Source: Saccharicrinis sp963665705
GTDB taxonomy: Bacteria; Bacteroidota; Bacteroidia; Bacteroidales; Marinilabiliaceae
Length of the DNA stretch: 64,000 nucleotides
NCBI GenBank assembly: GCA_963665705.1
Contig: OY762448.1
Span: 4,154,001 to 4,218,000, forward strand
Direction of reading: 5' to 3'
Position numbers and translations under genes: made by a program. This document shows, piece after piece, positions 36,156-47,768 of the stretch; position 1 is the stretch's first letter; each line of letters begins with the position of its first letter. A model generated the notes under the pieces. It worked only from the letters and a program-made list of their open reading frames with translations, ran no database searches and was not told the origin of the DNA.

Positions 36156-37376
36156 ATGGAATTTAATACATATACATTAAAGAACGGAATCAGGATAATC
36201 CATAAATCTGAAAAATCAGAAGTTGGGTATTGCGGTATTATTATCAATGCCGGATCCAGAGACGAGGAAGAAGAAGAGCATGGAATGGCCCATTTTATTG
36301 AGCACGTTATATTTAAAGGCACAAAAAAAAGAAAAGCATTCCATGTTTTAAGTAGACTAGAAGATGTAGGTGGTGAATTGAATGCATATACAACCAAAGA
36401 AGAAACTTGTATTTATGCCTCTTTTTTAAAAGATGATTACGAAAGGTCAATGGAATTAATTGCTGATATTTCATTCCATTCTATATTTCCTGAAAAAGAA
36501 CTTGAAAAAGAAAAGGAAGTTATCATTGATGAAATTAATTCTTATAAAGATTCCCCTGCTGAATTAATCTTTGATGATTTTGAAGAATTACTATATCCCA
36601 ATCATCCTATCGGGAGAAATATTTTAGGTGAAGCTAGTAAACTAAAAAAGTTTACTAAAAAAGATATTTTGCATTTCATTGATAAAAACTATCATACAGA
36701 TCAAATCGTATTTTGTTCCGTTGGAAGTCAAAGTTTTAAAAAAGTCATAAAACTTGCTGAAAAATATTTTGGAGATATTCCACAAAACTGCAGATCTAAA
36801 AAAAGAGAAGATATTCCTACTTCACAACCCACAATAATAAAAACTGATAAAGACACTTATCAAAGTCATATTATCTTGGGTAGCACTGCATATGATTACA
36901 ATCACCCCAAACGACTTGGCTTACATCTTTTAAATAACATATTAGGAGGCCCTGGCATGAATAGCAGATTAAACATGTGCCTCCGTGAAAAAAGAGGAAT
37001 TGCATATAACATTGAATCTTCCTACTCACCACTGTACGGAACTGGTATATTTTCAATATACTTTGGAACAGATCGTAAAAATGTTGATAAGAGCATAAAG
37101 ATCGTTTTTAACGAATTGAACAAACTGCGAAGCCAAGAACTTGGAAGCATGCAATTACATAAAGCAAAAAGACAATTAAAAGGTCAAATTGCTATTTCTT
37201 CTGAGAACAAAGAAAGTTTGATGTTAAACATTGGTAAGAGCCACCTTCTTTACAACAAAGTAGACTCACTTATTGATATATACGACAAAATAGACAAGCT
37301 TACTTCATCTTCTTTACTTGAGATCGCAAACGAAACCTTTAATCCTGATAATTTGTCACAACTTATTTATTTGTAA
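36156..37376 (+). CDS. M16-family zinc metallopeptidase
   Basis: Insulinase/pitrilysin-type peptidase of 406 aa. The inverted zinc motif HxxEH is His46-x-x-Glu49-His50 (GMAHFIEHVIFKGT), and the third ligand lies in the ELEKEKEVIIDEI block about 75 residues later. The C-terminal partner-like domain (LNNILGGPGMNSRL, REKRGIAYNIES) is fused, as in processing-peptidase-like bacterial M16 proteins. Start chosen at 36156 (MEFNTYTLKNG) because the frame upstream runs through tRNA and promoter DNA. Eight bp before the methyltransferase gene, so one operon. Confidence 0.93.
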   Translation: MEFNTYTLKNGIRIIHKSEKSEVGYCGIIINAGSRDEEEEEHGMAHFIEHVIFKGTKKRKAFHVLSRLEDVGGELNAYTTKEETCIYASFLKDDYERSMELIADISFHSIFPEKELEKEKEVIIDEINSYKDSPAELIFDDFEELLYPNHPIGRNILGEASKLKKFTKKDILHFIDKNYHTDQIVFCSVGSQSFKKVIKLAEKYFGDIPQNCRSKKREDIPTSQPTIIKTDKDTYQSHIILGSTAYDYNHPKRLGLHLLNNILGGPGMNSRLNMCLREKRGIAYNIESSYSPLYGTGIFSIYFGTDRKNVDKSIKIVFNELNKLRSQELGSMQLHKAKRQLKGQIAISSENKESLMLNIGKSHLLYNKVDSLIDIYDKIDKLTSSSLLEIANETFNPDNLSQLIYL

Positions 37377-37384
37377 TAGAATTT

Positions 37385-38026
37385 ATGAATAGCAAATCTT
37401 TAGAATTAGAAAATTACATATTGGCCCATATTGATCCTGAGGATGAAATTTTACATGAGCTAAACAGAAAAACACACCTGCACGTATTAAGACCAAGGAT
37501 GCTTTCGGGCCATTTACAAGGGCAAATTTTAAAAATGCTATGCAAAATGATACAGCCCAAAGCCATTCTAGAAATAGGTACATATACAGGATATTCAAGT
37601 ATTTGTATGGCTCAAAGCACATCTGATAATACTTTTATTGATACAATAGAGATTGACGATGAAATTATTCCATTTACTCAATCTTTTTTTGAAAAAGCAG
37701 GATTAAACCATAAAATAAAGATTCTCCATGGTGATGCTTTAGATGTTATTCCTACATTAAATAAAAAATATGATTTAATATTTATGGATGGAGATAAGAG
37801 ACAATATCCAAATTATTACAAAAAGATATTTGACATCTTAAATCCGGGAGGATACATCCTGGCAGACAACATATTATGGGATGGTAAAATTGTAGAACCT
37901 GTAAATCCAAACGATAGATATACTCAAGGCATTTTAGAATTTAATCAGATGATAAAAGAAGATACCAGAGTTGAAAAGGTAATCTTTCCATTTAGGGATG
38001 GTATATTTGTTATACGTAAAAAATAA
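37385..38026 (+). CDS. Class I SAM-dependent O-methyltransferase
   Basis: 213 aa methyltransferase of the catechol/caffeoyl-CoA O-methyltransferase-like family. The SAM-binding motif LEIGTYTGYSS is at 62-72, IEIDDEI is the acidic loop, and DLIFMDGDKRQYPNYY carries the metal-binding Asp. ADNILWDGKIVEP is the usual late motif. The substrate is unknown. Cotranscribed with the M16 peptidase (8 bp gap). Confidence 0.93.
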   Translation: MNSKSLELENYILAHIDPEDEILHELNRKTHLHVLRPRMLSGHLQGQILKMLCKMIQPKAILEIGTYTGYSSICMAQSTSDNTFIDTIEIDDEIIPFTQSFFEKAGLNHKIKILHGDALDVIPTLNKKYDLIFMDGDKRQYPNYYKKIFDILNPGGYILADNILWDGKIVEPVNPNDRYTQGILEFNQMIKEDTRVEKVIFPFRDGIFVIRKK

Positions 38027-38093
38027 GCATAGTTAATTTGAACCATATATTAATTTATATGTTTCTAATACTCATCAATCATTTACCATTAAA

Positions 38094-38585
38094 ATGAATA
38101 AAATTGGAATCTTTTACGGATCATCCGTTGGAAACACACGTTTTGTAGCAGAAAAACTTCACGATTTAATTCCTCATGCAGAATTAATAGCTGTTGAAAA
38201 TTCTGATCAATCAGATATAGAAAAATATGATGTTTTAATTTTAGGCACATCAACATGGGGTGTTGGAAGTTTACAGGATGATTTTGAAACGTTTGTTAGT
38301 ACTTTATTAGAATCTGATATAAAAAATAAAAAAGTAGCTCTTTTTGGTTTGGGAGACCAGTACACTTATCCAGATACATTTTGCAATGGCATGGGAAAAC
38401 TCTATGAATTAATTAAAAATAAGGGTTGCTCTTTTATTGGTAAATGGCCTTCTGATTCGTATGATTTCTCAGAGTCAATAGCAGTTATTGATGATCATTT
38501 TGTTGGATTAGCTTTAGATGAAGACAATGAACCTGATTTAACAGACTATAGACTACAAGAATGGATTAAAACATTAAATCTTTAA
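38094..38585 (+). CDS. fldA: Flavodoxin
   Basis: FMN-binding electron carrier, 163 aa, a normal length for long-chain flavodoxins. The phosphate loop GSSVGNT is at 9-15, the isoalloxazine loops STWGVGSLQDDFE and FGLGDQYTYPDTFCNGMG are present. It would pass electrons to low-potential enzymes in place of ferredoxin. Its stop codon directly abuts the convergent stop of the small gene at 38586. Confidence 0.95.
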   Translation: MNKIGIFYGSSVGNTRFVAEKLHDLIPHAELIAVENSDQSDIEKYDVLILGTSTWGVGSLQDDFETFVSTLLESDIKNKKVALFGLGDQYTYPDTFCNGMGKLYELIKNKGCSFIGKWPSDSYDFSESIAVIDDHFVGLALDEDNEPDLTDYRLQEWIKTLNL

Positions 38586-38846
38586 TTAAATTCTGATTTT
38601 ATCCATATCCTTTTTATCAAAAAGGGTTGGATAATCTTCTAAGAAATGCTCCATAACAGTTCTTAAAAGAGTTTCTCTCATAAATTTTGATTTATTTTTA
38701 ATCTTATTCTTTTTACAATAAGAATCAATTGCCTCTTTTTCTTTATCATTAAGCAAAAATGCCGTTCGATGATTTCTTTTTAGAGAACTTTTACGAGAAA
38801 CTCTGTTTAAAGCTGCAGCGCTTTTCTTTTTCGATTTCTTAGCCAT
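38586..38846 (-). CDS. Small basic protein, ribbon-helix-helix-like
   Basis: 86 aa from the ATG at 38846 (MAKKSKKKSAAALNRVSRKSS), nine residues shorter than the longest frame. A Lys/Arg-rich N-terminal tail is followed by a segment TAFLLNDKEKEAIDSYCKKN and KSKFMRETLLRTVMEHF that looks like a strand plus two helices of an RHH fold. It may be a DNA-binding regulator, but no partner or toxin gene lies nearby. Family not firmly recognised. Confidence 0.65.
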   Translation of the reverse strand: MAKKSKKKSAAALNRVSRKSSLKRNHRTAFLLNDKEKEAIDSYCKKNKIKNKSKFMRETLLRTVMEHFLEDYPTLFDKKDMDKIRI

Positions 38847-39025
38847 TAAATATACCGATGTAATATGCCCCAAAAGTAGTAAATTTAGATGTAAAACAAT
38901 AAGTCATTTTTCACAAAAGGTTAATTTATTTGCCTTTACAAATGCATCCTAAGTATTATTTAAAAGGTATGTACCATCTTAACAAGCTTTAACTTTAATT
39001 GAATAATTTTAGACGATAATTGAAT

Positions 39026-39033
39026 TACATTTG
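39026..39033 (+). promoter_or_regulatory. -7 element of a candidate small transcript
   Basis: TACATTTG fits TAnnTTTG. No TTG is seen at the -33 position. Transcription from here would end at 39088-39118 after about 75 nt. Confidence 0.4.
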
Positions 39034-39041
39034 TGATGTAG

Positions 39042-39118
39042 ATTTTTTTTCATAGATTTAGATTTAACAAGACTGATTTTAAGGGTTAAGGATAGACAAA
39101 GGTCTATCCTTTTTTTTT
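39042..39118 (+). ncRNA. Candidate small RNA, about 75 nt
   Basis: Inferred only from the -7 element at 39026-39033 and the terminator at 39088-39118, with no gene between. It could also be a leader for the kinase gene at 39197 that is attenuated. Ends are approximate. Confidence 0.35.
39088..39118 (+). terminator. Intrinsic terminator with no gene before it
   Basis: Perfect 10-bp stem AAGGATAGAC/GTCTATCCTT, 4-nt loop, then eight to nine T. It lies about 80 bp upstream of the ATG at 39197. Confidence 0.88.
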
Positions 39119-39196
39119 GCCCATACTTCTTACATTTTCCTTGATCATATAATATTTTCTTACTATATTTTAAAAAAATAACCTAAATCAACTTTT

Positions 39197-39895
39197 ATGG
39201 AAAATGTATTCTTAAAATATATGAGAGAACGGGTAGGAAAAATTGATGATCCTATAGCCGCGCAATCCGAAGGTCCAGTTATAACCATATCCAGAGAATA
39301 TGGATGCCCTGGAAAACGAATTGCTAAATATCTATCTGAAGTACTTACTGAGAAATTAAAAAGACAAGAAAGCAACAAAGAATGGAAATGGTTGAGTAAA
39401 GAAATCATTGATGAATCAGCTCGAGAGTTAAAATTATCACCTCAACTTATAAAAGATCTTTCAGAATATAAAAACAGAACGTTCTTTGATAATCTGGCTT
39501 TATTCTTTTCTGACACTTACTATCCTGGAGATGTAAAAATTAACAATACAATTGCAAACTTTATACATACAGCGGCAAGTGAAGGCAATGTTGTAATTGT
39601 TGGTAGAGCAGCTGAAGCGATAACCAAAAATTTTAAAAAATCATTTCATGTTAAACTAATGGCTCCATTAGAATGGCGTGCAGAGATTATTAGTAACACA
39701 TATGGGAAAACGATCTCAGAGGCAAAAAAAGAAGCTCAGGACATGGACCGACGAAGATCTCAATTTAGGCATTACTTTGAAAAAGATGTTCCTGATGTAG
39801 AGTTTTATGATGCCTGTTTTAATTGCAAAGAAATGACAGATGATGAAATTGTTGAACTCATAGTAATTATTGCAGAAACCAGAGGTTTCATTTAA
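39197..39895 (+). CDS. Cytidylate kinase-like family protein
   Basis: 232 aa P-loop protein of the cytidylate kinase-like type (Cytidylate_kin2). The nucleotide-binding loop is in VITISREYGCPGKRIA (28-43), and VIVGRAAEAI and the RxxxDxxR-type segment DMDRRRSQFRHYFEK follow. It is related to Cmk, but a true CMP kinase role is not certain; in Bacteroidota such proteins are found in addition to Cmk. The terminator-like hairpin 80 bp upstream may regulate it. Confidence 0.85.
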   Translation: MENVFLKYMRERVGKIDDPIAAQSEGPVITISREYGCPGKRIAKYLSEVLTEKLKRQESNKEWKWLSKEIIDESARELKLSPQLIKDLSEYKNRTFFDNLALFFSDTYYPGDVKINNTIANFIHTAASEGNVVIVGRAAEAITKNFKKSFHVKLMAPLEWRAEIISNTYGKTISEAKKEAQDMDRRRSQFRHYFEKDVPDVEFYDACFNCKEMTDDEIVELIVIIAETRGFI

Positions 39896-39905
39896 AATAT
39901 ATCAG

Positions 39906-39935
39906 AAGGAGTTTGAATTATCAAACTCCTTTTTT
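39906..39935. terminator. Bidirectional terminator
   Basis: Perfect 11-bp stem AAGGAGTTTGA/TCAAACTCCTT around ATTA, T run on the right. It lies between the convergent stops at 39895 and 39938. Confidence 0.9.
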
Positions 39936-39937
39936 AG

Positions 39938-40783
39938 TTATACATAAAACTTCATTAAATCGATCATTTGTCCATAATAACTATTCCCAAATAAATTATA
40001 ATGATTCATCACGTGATATAACAAATAAATATTCTCACGATATTTATATCCCGGAGTTAAAGGATACTCTTTACTATAAGAATCATAGAAATCAGTAGTA
40101 AATCCTCCAAACAATTTTGTCATTACTAAATCAGCTTCCCTATTACCATAATAAACAGCAGGATCAATTAATACTACATCACCAGAAGTATCAATCATAT
40201 AATTTCCTCCCCACAAATCACCATGCAATAAAGATGCTATATCCTCACTTCCTTCTAATATTTCTTTTATTCTATTTTCTAACTTTAAAAATAGATCTTT
40301 TAACTCCTCTGTAACTTTTCCATTTTGTTCGACTAATTTATACTGAAACAACAATCTATTAATAAAATAAAAGTCAGACCATGATGTTGAATAGGTATTT
40401 ATTTGTTTGGAAGAGCCAATGAAGTTATCTTCAAAGAAACCATACCGATCTGAAGTAAATTGGTGCATATTGGCTAGCTTCCTTCCAAAATCCTCCATAG
40501 TGTTATTTATTTTAGCACCTTGACTAATAACACTAAGCAATAAAAAACTTTCACCTACTAAAATAACCTCTGGAACTTGAATGCATTTAGCTTTGGCTAT
40601 TTCTCTTAAGCCATTTGATTCACAATAAAACATACCATTGGAATACCCTTGCTTAAGAAAATAATTACTACCACTTTCTGTTGTAATAATACCAGACTGA
40701 GCAATACAACCTCCTCCGACAGAACGTATATTAATTATCTCTTCCTTTAAATAATGAGTGATAATAGATACTACATCAATCAT
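39938..40783 (-). CDS. Fructosamine kinase family protein (ketosamine-3-kinase)
   Basis: 281 aa kinase of the FN3K family, which phosphorylates sugars stuck to protein lysines so that they fall off. ATP-binding Lys44 is in YFLKQG; the catalytic loop LLHGDLWGGN is at 185-194 and the metal motif LIDPAVYYGNREADL at 205-219. Bacterial members act best on ribulosamines and erythrulosamines in known cases. Its start overlaps the end of the LMW-PTP gene by 8 bp, so the two are translated together. Confidence 0.92.
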   Translation of the reverse strand: MIDVVSIITHYLKEEIINIRSVGGGCIAQSGIITTESGSNYFLKQGYSNGMFYCESNGLREIAKAKCIQVPEVILVGESFLLLSVISQGAKINNTMEDFGRKLANMHQFTSDRYGFFEDNFIGSSKQINTYSTSWSDFYFINRLLFQYKLVEQNGKVTEELKDLFLKLENRIKEILEGSEDIASLLHGDLWGGNYMIDTSGDVVLIDPAVYYGNREADLVMTKLFGGFTTDFYDSYSKEYPLTPGYKYRENIYLLYHVMNHYNLFGNSYYGQMIDLMKFYV

Positions 40784-41255
40784 TTTCTAATATATTTATC
40801 AATCCTTCACAAGCATCCTCCAGTAAATCTAACACCAATTCAAACCCGGAATCACCACCATAATATGGGTCAGGAACTGAATCATGGACAAATTTCATAC
40901 TATAATCTGTCATTCTACTAACCTTCTTCTTATCCTCAGGAGATTGTGCTAAATTATTAAGATCTCTGATATTTTGATCATCCATCCCAATAATTAAATC
41001 AAAATCGCTAAAATCAGATACAGGATTAACTGGTCTACTTATACTTGTTAGATGATAATCCCTACGGAGGGCATGTTGTTTCATTCTTGCATCAGCAGGT
41101 TCTCCTACATGAAATCCGGTAATACCAGCAGAATCTACAAAATATTTATTTTGAAGGCCATGTTCTATTAATTTAGCTTTCATTACAGCTTCAGCACTTG
41201 GTGATCGACAAATATTACCTAAACAAACAAATAATATACTCTTTTTACTCATCAT
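40776..41255 (-). CDS. Low-molecular-weight protein-tyrosine-phosphatase-like
   Basis: 159 aa (158 if the second Met is used). The phosphate loop VCLGNICRS carries the catalytic Cys11 and Arg17, and the general acid Asp is in SVPDPYYGG. The family acts on phosphotyrosine, but members next to FN3K genes are thought to dephosphorylate sugar-phosphate adducts on protein before the kinase acts. The 8-bp overlap with the FN3K gene supports that role here. Upstream lies the AGTGA repeat array (41478-41559). Confidence 0.93.
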   Translation of the reverse strand: MMSKKSILFVCLGNICRSPSAEAVMKAKLIEHGLQNKYFVDSAGITGFHVGEPADARMKQHALRRDYHLTSISRPVNPVSDFSDFDLIIGMDDQNIRDLNNLAQSPEDKKKVSRMTDYSMKFVHDSVPDPYYGGDSGFELVLDLLEDACEGLINILEND

Positions 41256-41477
41256 TATAAATTTTTCTACTAGATGGTTAAATATTATAATCTATTAAAA
41301 AATATAAGATGAATATAAAAATAATGAATAATAGAAAATAATTTAACCTATAAATAATCGAATTAAATAAAGTAAATAATGTTCGGTATCCTCTTTATAT
41401 AGAGCAGTATTATAAAGAGCACTTTACTATATTGATCACCTATTATAGAGTCATGAATGAATCACAATAGCATTACT

Positions 41478-41559
41478 GATTAGTGAGGCTAAAGTGAATC
41501 AGTAGTGAATGAACAGTGAATCTATAGTGAGAATATCCTACAGCATTCCCTCACTAATC
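41478..41559. repeat. Five-unit AGTGA array, 11-bp period, inside perfect inverted arms
   Basis: AGTGA starts at 41482, 41493, 41504, 41515 and 41526, each exactly 11 bp apart; the three middle units read AGTGAAT. The left arm GATTAGTGAGG (41478-41488) is the perfect inverse of CCTCACTAATC (41549-41559). There is no coding frame. It could be a binding array on one DNA face or a degenerate minisatellite. Confidence 0.75.
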
Positions 41560-41618
41560 CTTTTGCATTACCAGCAAGGGATATTGTAGTCGAGCTATTT
41601 TGCAACTTGTATAAACGC

Positions 41619-41655
41619 AAAAAGAGCAATCGAAAATAAATTCGATTGCTCTTTT
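41619..41655 (-). terminator. rRNA operon terminator
   Basis: AAAAGAGCAATCGAA (41620-41634) and TTCGATTGCTCTTTT (41641-41655) form a perfect 15-bp stem 9 bp after the 5S 3' end on the minus strand. Confidence 0.92.
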
Positions 41656-41663
41656 ATTAAAAA

Positions 41664-41770
<107 letters not shown>

Positions 41771-41825
41771 AATATCTTTATTAACACATTAGCTCAATCA
41801 AAATCACATGTCGTGCTTTAACGCC

Positions 41826-44619
<2,794 letters not shown>

Positions 44620-44828
44620 GTTGGTTTAGCTTTATGCTCTCGCATTAAAGCCAACCTATGATTTTGATTGTTATTGCCAATATGTCAATGTACGTTTTTC
44701 CCACTTTTTCGGGATAGCTATTAGTGCATAAGTTATTTACTTACTAATAGTGTAATTTTGAAATGCTAAAAAAAGGAAATGGTGTTCTTTGTGTTTAAAT
44801 TAATTTAAACGCGTTTTAAACTCTCTCC
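44620..44828 (-). other. 16S-23S spacer without tRNA genes
   Basis: About 210 bp. No cloverleaf or tRNA-Ile/tRNA-Ala signature is present on either strand. It carries a stretch at 44756-44780 that is complementary to the 16S leader near 46426-46455 and probably forms the 16S processing stem. Confidence 0.75.
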
Positions 44829-46355
<1,527 letters not shown>

Positions 46356-46594
46356 TAAAAATTATTATGACTGATTTAACAGCCTATTATTCTTTACAAG
46401 AGTTTTAACTCAAAGAATCACTCTATTTTCCTTTTTTTTAGTGTGCATTTCAATATTTTCAAAGAACGTGGTTGTTTTATTCAACATCAAGGTATAAACA
46501 AAACAACTTCTTATATTTTGTAAACCGCATTCGGTTTATTTCAATCTTGTTTTTAACGCTCAACCTTCGTTGAGTGTCGCTCTAAAAGCGGCTG

Positions 46595-46627
46595 CAAAGA
46601 TAACAACTTTATTTCCTTAACTCCAAA
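46595..46627 (-). promoter_or_regulatory. rRNA promoter, proximal
   Basis: Minus strand TTTG, 20-21 bp, TATCTTTG (plus strand CAAAGATA 46595-46602, CAAA 46624-46627). About 240 bp before the 16S gene. Confidence 0.8.
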
Positions 46628-46755
46628 TAAATTTTGAGAAAATTTTATTTATTTTTTCAAGACTTATTTAACTCCTATCTAATTACCTTTCAGTAATTTA
46701 AACCCTTCCTCTTGTTCCATCATTTGAGCTTCTGGCCTTTCTTTAAAAGCGGCTG

Positions 46756-46788
46756 CAAAGATAACTGATTTAATTTCTTAATTCCAAA
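46756..46788 (-). promoter_or_regulatory. rRNA promoter, middle
   Basis: Minus strand TTTG, 20-21 bp, TATCTTTG (plus strand CAAAGATA 46756-46763, CAAA 46785-46788), in the same sequence block as the proximal copy 161 bp away. Confidence 0.8.
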
Positions 46789-46925
46789 TAAAAATTGAAA
46801 AATATTTTCTATTTTTTTATCTCCTTTCTTTACCTCCTAAAACCTGCTCTGTATCAAGAACTATCTCCTTTATAAAGTCATTCAAAATGTCATCTTTTAT
46901 TCGCGCCTCTCGTTCAAAGCGGGTG

Positions 46926-46956
46926 CAAAGAAATGAACTTTATTTTTAATCTCAAA
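46926..46956 (-). promoter_or_regulatory. rRNA promoter, distal
   Basis: Minus strand TTTG, 19 bp, TTTCTTTG (plus strand CAAAGAAA 46926-46933, CAAA 46953-46956). The -7 box deviates at one base; the flanking GGGTGCAAAG block is a diverged copy of the other two. Confidence 0.65.
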
Positions 46957-47042
46957 GTATTATGACATTATTTTTTTTGACAGATTTTAAAGATAATCTT
47001 TAATAGGCATCTTGTCAATGGTTTATACTGAAAAGTTTTTTT

Positions 47043-47513
47043 TTATTTTTCTGTCATTCGATTTACGTAAGAAGAATAATCCTTTAGAATTGGTTTGTAA
47101 TCCTGGTGAAACAATTCACTAGTAACAACAAAATCCGCCGTTGCCCTATTAGTTGCTGTAACTACATTATACAAAGCGCAAATTCTTAATAATGCTTTTA
47201 CATCTACATCATGTGGTTGAGGTTCCATTGGATCCCAAAAGAAGATCAAAATCCCAACAGCTTGTTCTGCAATAAGAGCGCCCAATTGCTGATCACCACC
47301 CAGCGGTCCTGACTTAAGCCTTTTTATCGTAGGTGGAACCGCATTATCCTCACTACACTTATCATTTAAAACCTTTTTTACCAAAGAACCTGTAGTTCCA
47401 GTACAAACTAAATCATGCGATATTAATTCTTTCCAATTATATTTCACCCAATCCACCAAATCTTGCTTTCTATTATCATGGGCTACTAGCGCAATCGTCT
47501 TTTTCTTTTTCAT
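47043..47513 (-). CDS. mgsA: Methylglyoxal synthase
   Basis: Turns dihydroxyacetone phosphate into methylglyoxal and phosphate, a bypass that relieves sugar-phosphate stress. 156 aa. HD at 12-13, TGTTG (38-42) for phosphate binding, catalytic Asp74 in SGPLGGDQQ, and His101 in DPMEPQPHDVDVKALLR match the Escherichia coli enzyme residues D71 and H98 in order. The gene lies just upstream of the rRNA promoter region on the same strand. Methylglyoxal glycates proteins, so the deglycation pair at 40-41 kb may deal with related damage (inference). Confidence 0.95.
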   Translation of the reverse strand: MKKKKTIALVAHDNRKQDLVDWVKYNWKELISHDLVCTGTTGSLVKKVLNDKCSEDNAVPPTIKRLKSGPLGGDQQLGALIAEQAVGILIFFWDPMEPQPHDVDVKALLRICALYNVVTATNRATADFVVTSELFHQDYKPILKDYSSYVNRMTEK

Positions 47514-47768
47514 TTAATATTTTTTCTGTTCATTTTTATAACAACAATAAATTATATCACTGTATAAAAACAACAATTTAAAGAATTGGTTTATTCTCAA
47601 CTAATAAATAAACATACTTTAATTAAAGAATACACTTTCTAACGATACCTACAACCTCATAGAAAACCAAAGTTAACTATCCCAATCATAAGAACATCTT
47701 TTAATAAAAGAAAACAAGTCTACTTTAAACAATTTGTAAATAGAAATCAATAGAAAAATTAATCATAC

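Larger units (their letters stand above)
38847..39196. other. Intergenic region with a candidate small RNA
   Basis: About 350 bp between a minus-strand gene and a plus-strand gene. It holds a -7-like element (39026-39033) and, 55 bp later, a strong plus-strand terminator (39088-39118). No coding frame of note lies between them. Confidence 0.55.
41256..41663. other. Spacer between the LMW-PTP gene and the rRNA operon
   Basis: About 400 bp without a gene. It holds the 11-bp-periodic array at 41478-41559 and the rRNA terminator at 41619-41655. The part nearest the phosphatase gene is AT-rich with no clear -7 element. Confidence 0.6.
46356..47042. other. rRNA operon leader and promoter region
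   Basis: About 690 bp with no protein gene. It holds three tandem promoters (listed separately) that share a repeated block, AAAGCGGCTGCAAAGATAAC in two copies and a diverged third, and a leader segment complementary to the 16S-23S spacer. Confidence 0.8.

Noticed and set aside
41478..41559. CRISPR or tRNA remnant in the AGTGA array
   Set aside because: The 11-bp unit is far too short for a CRISPR repeat and no cloverleaf can be drawn.
46595..46956. CRISPR-like repeats
   Set aside because: Only three copies about 160 bp apart, and each matches a promoter; no spacers of equal size.
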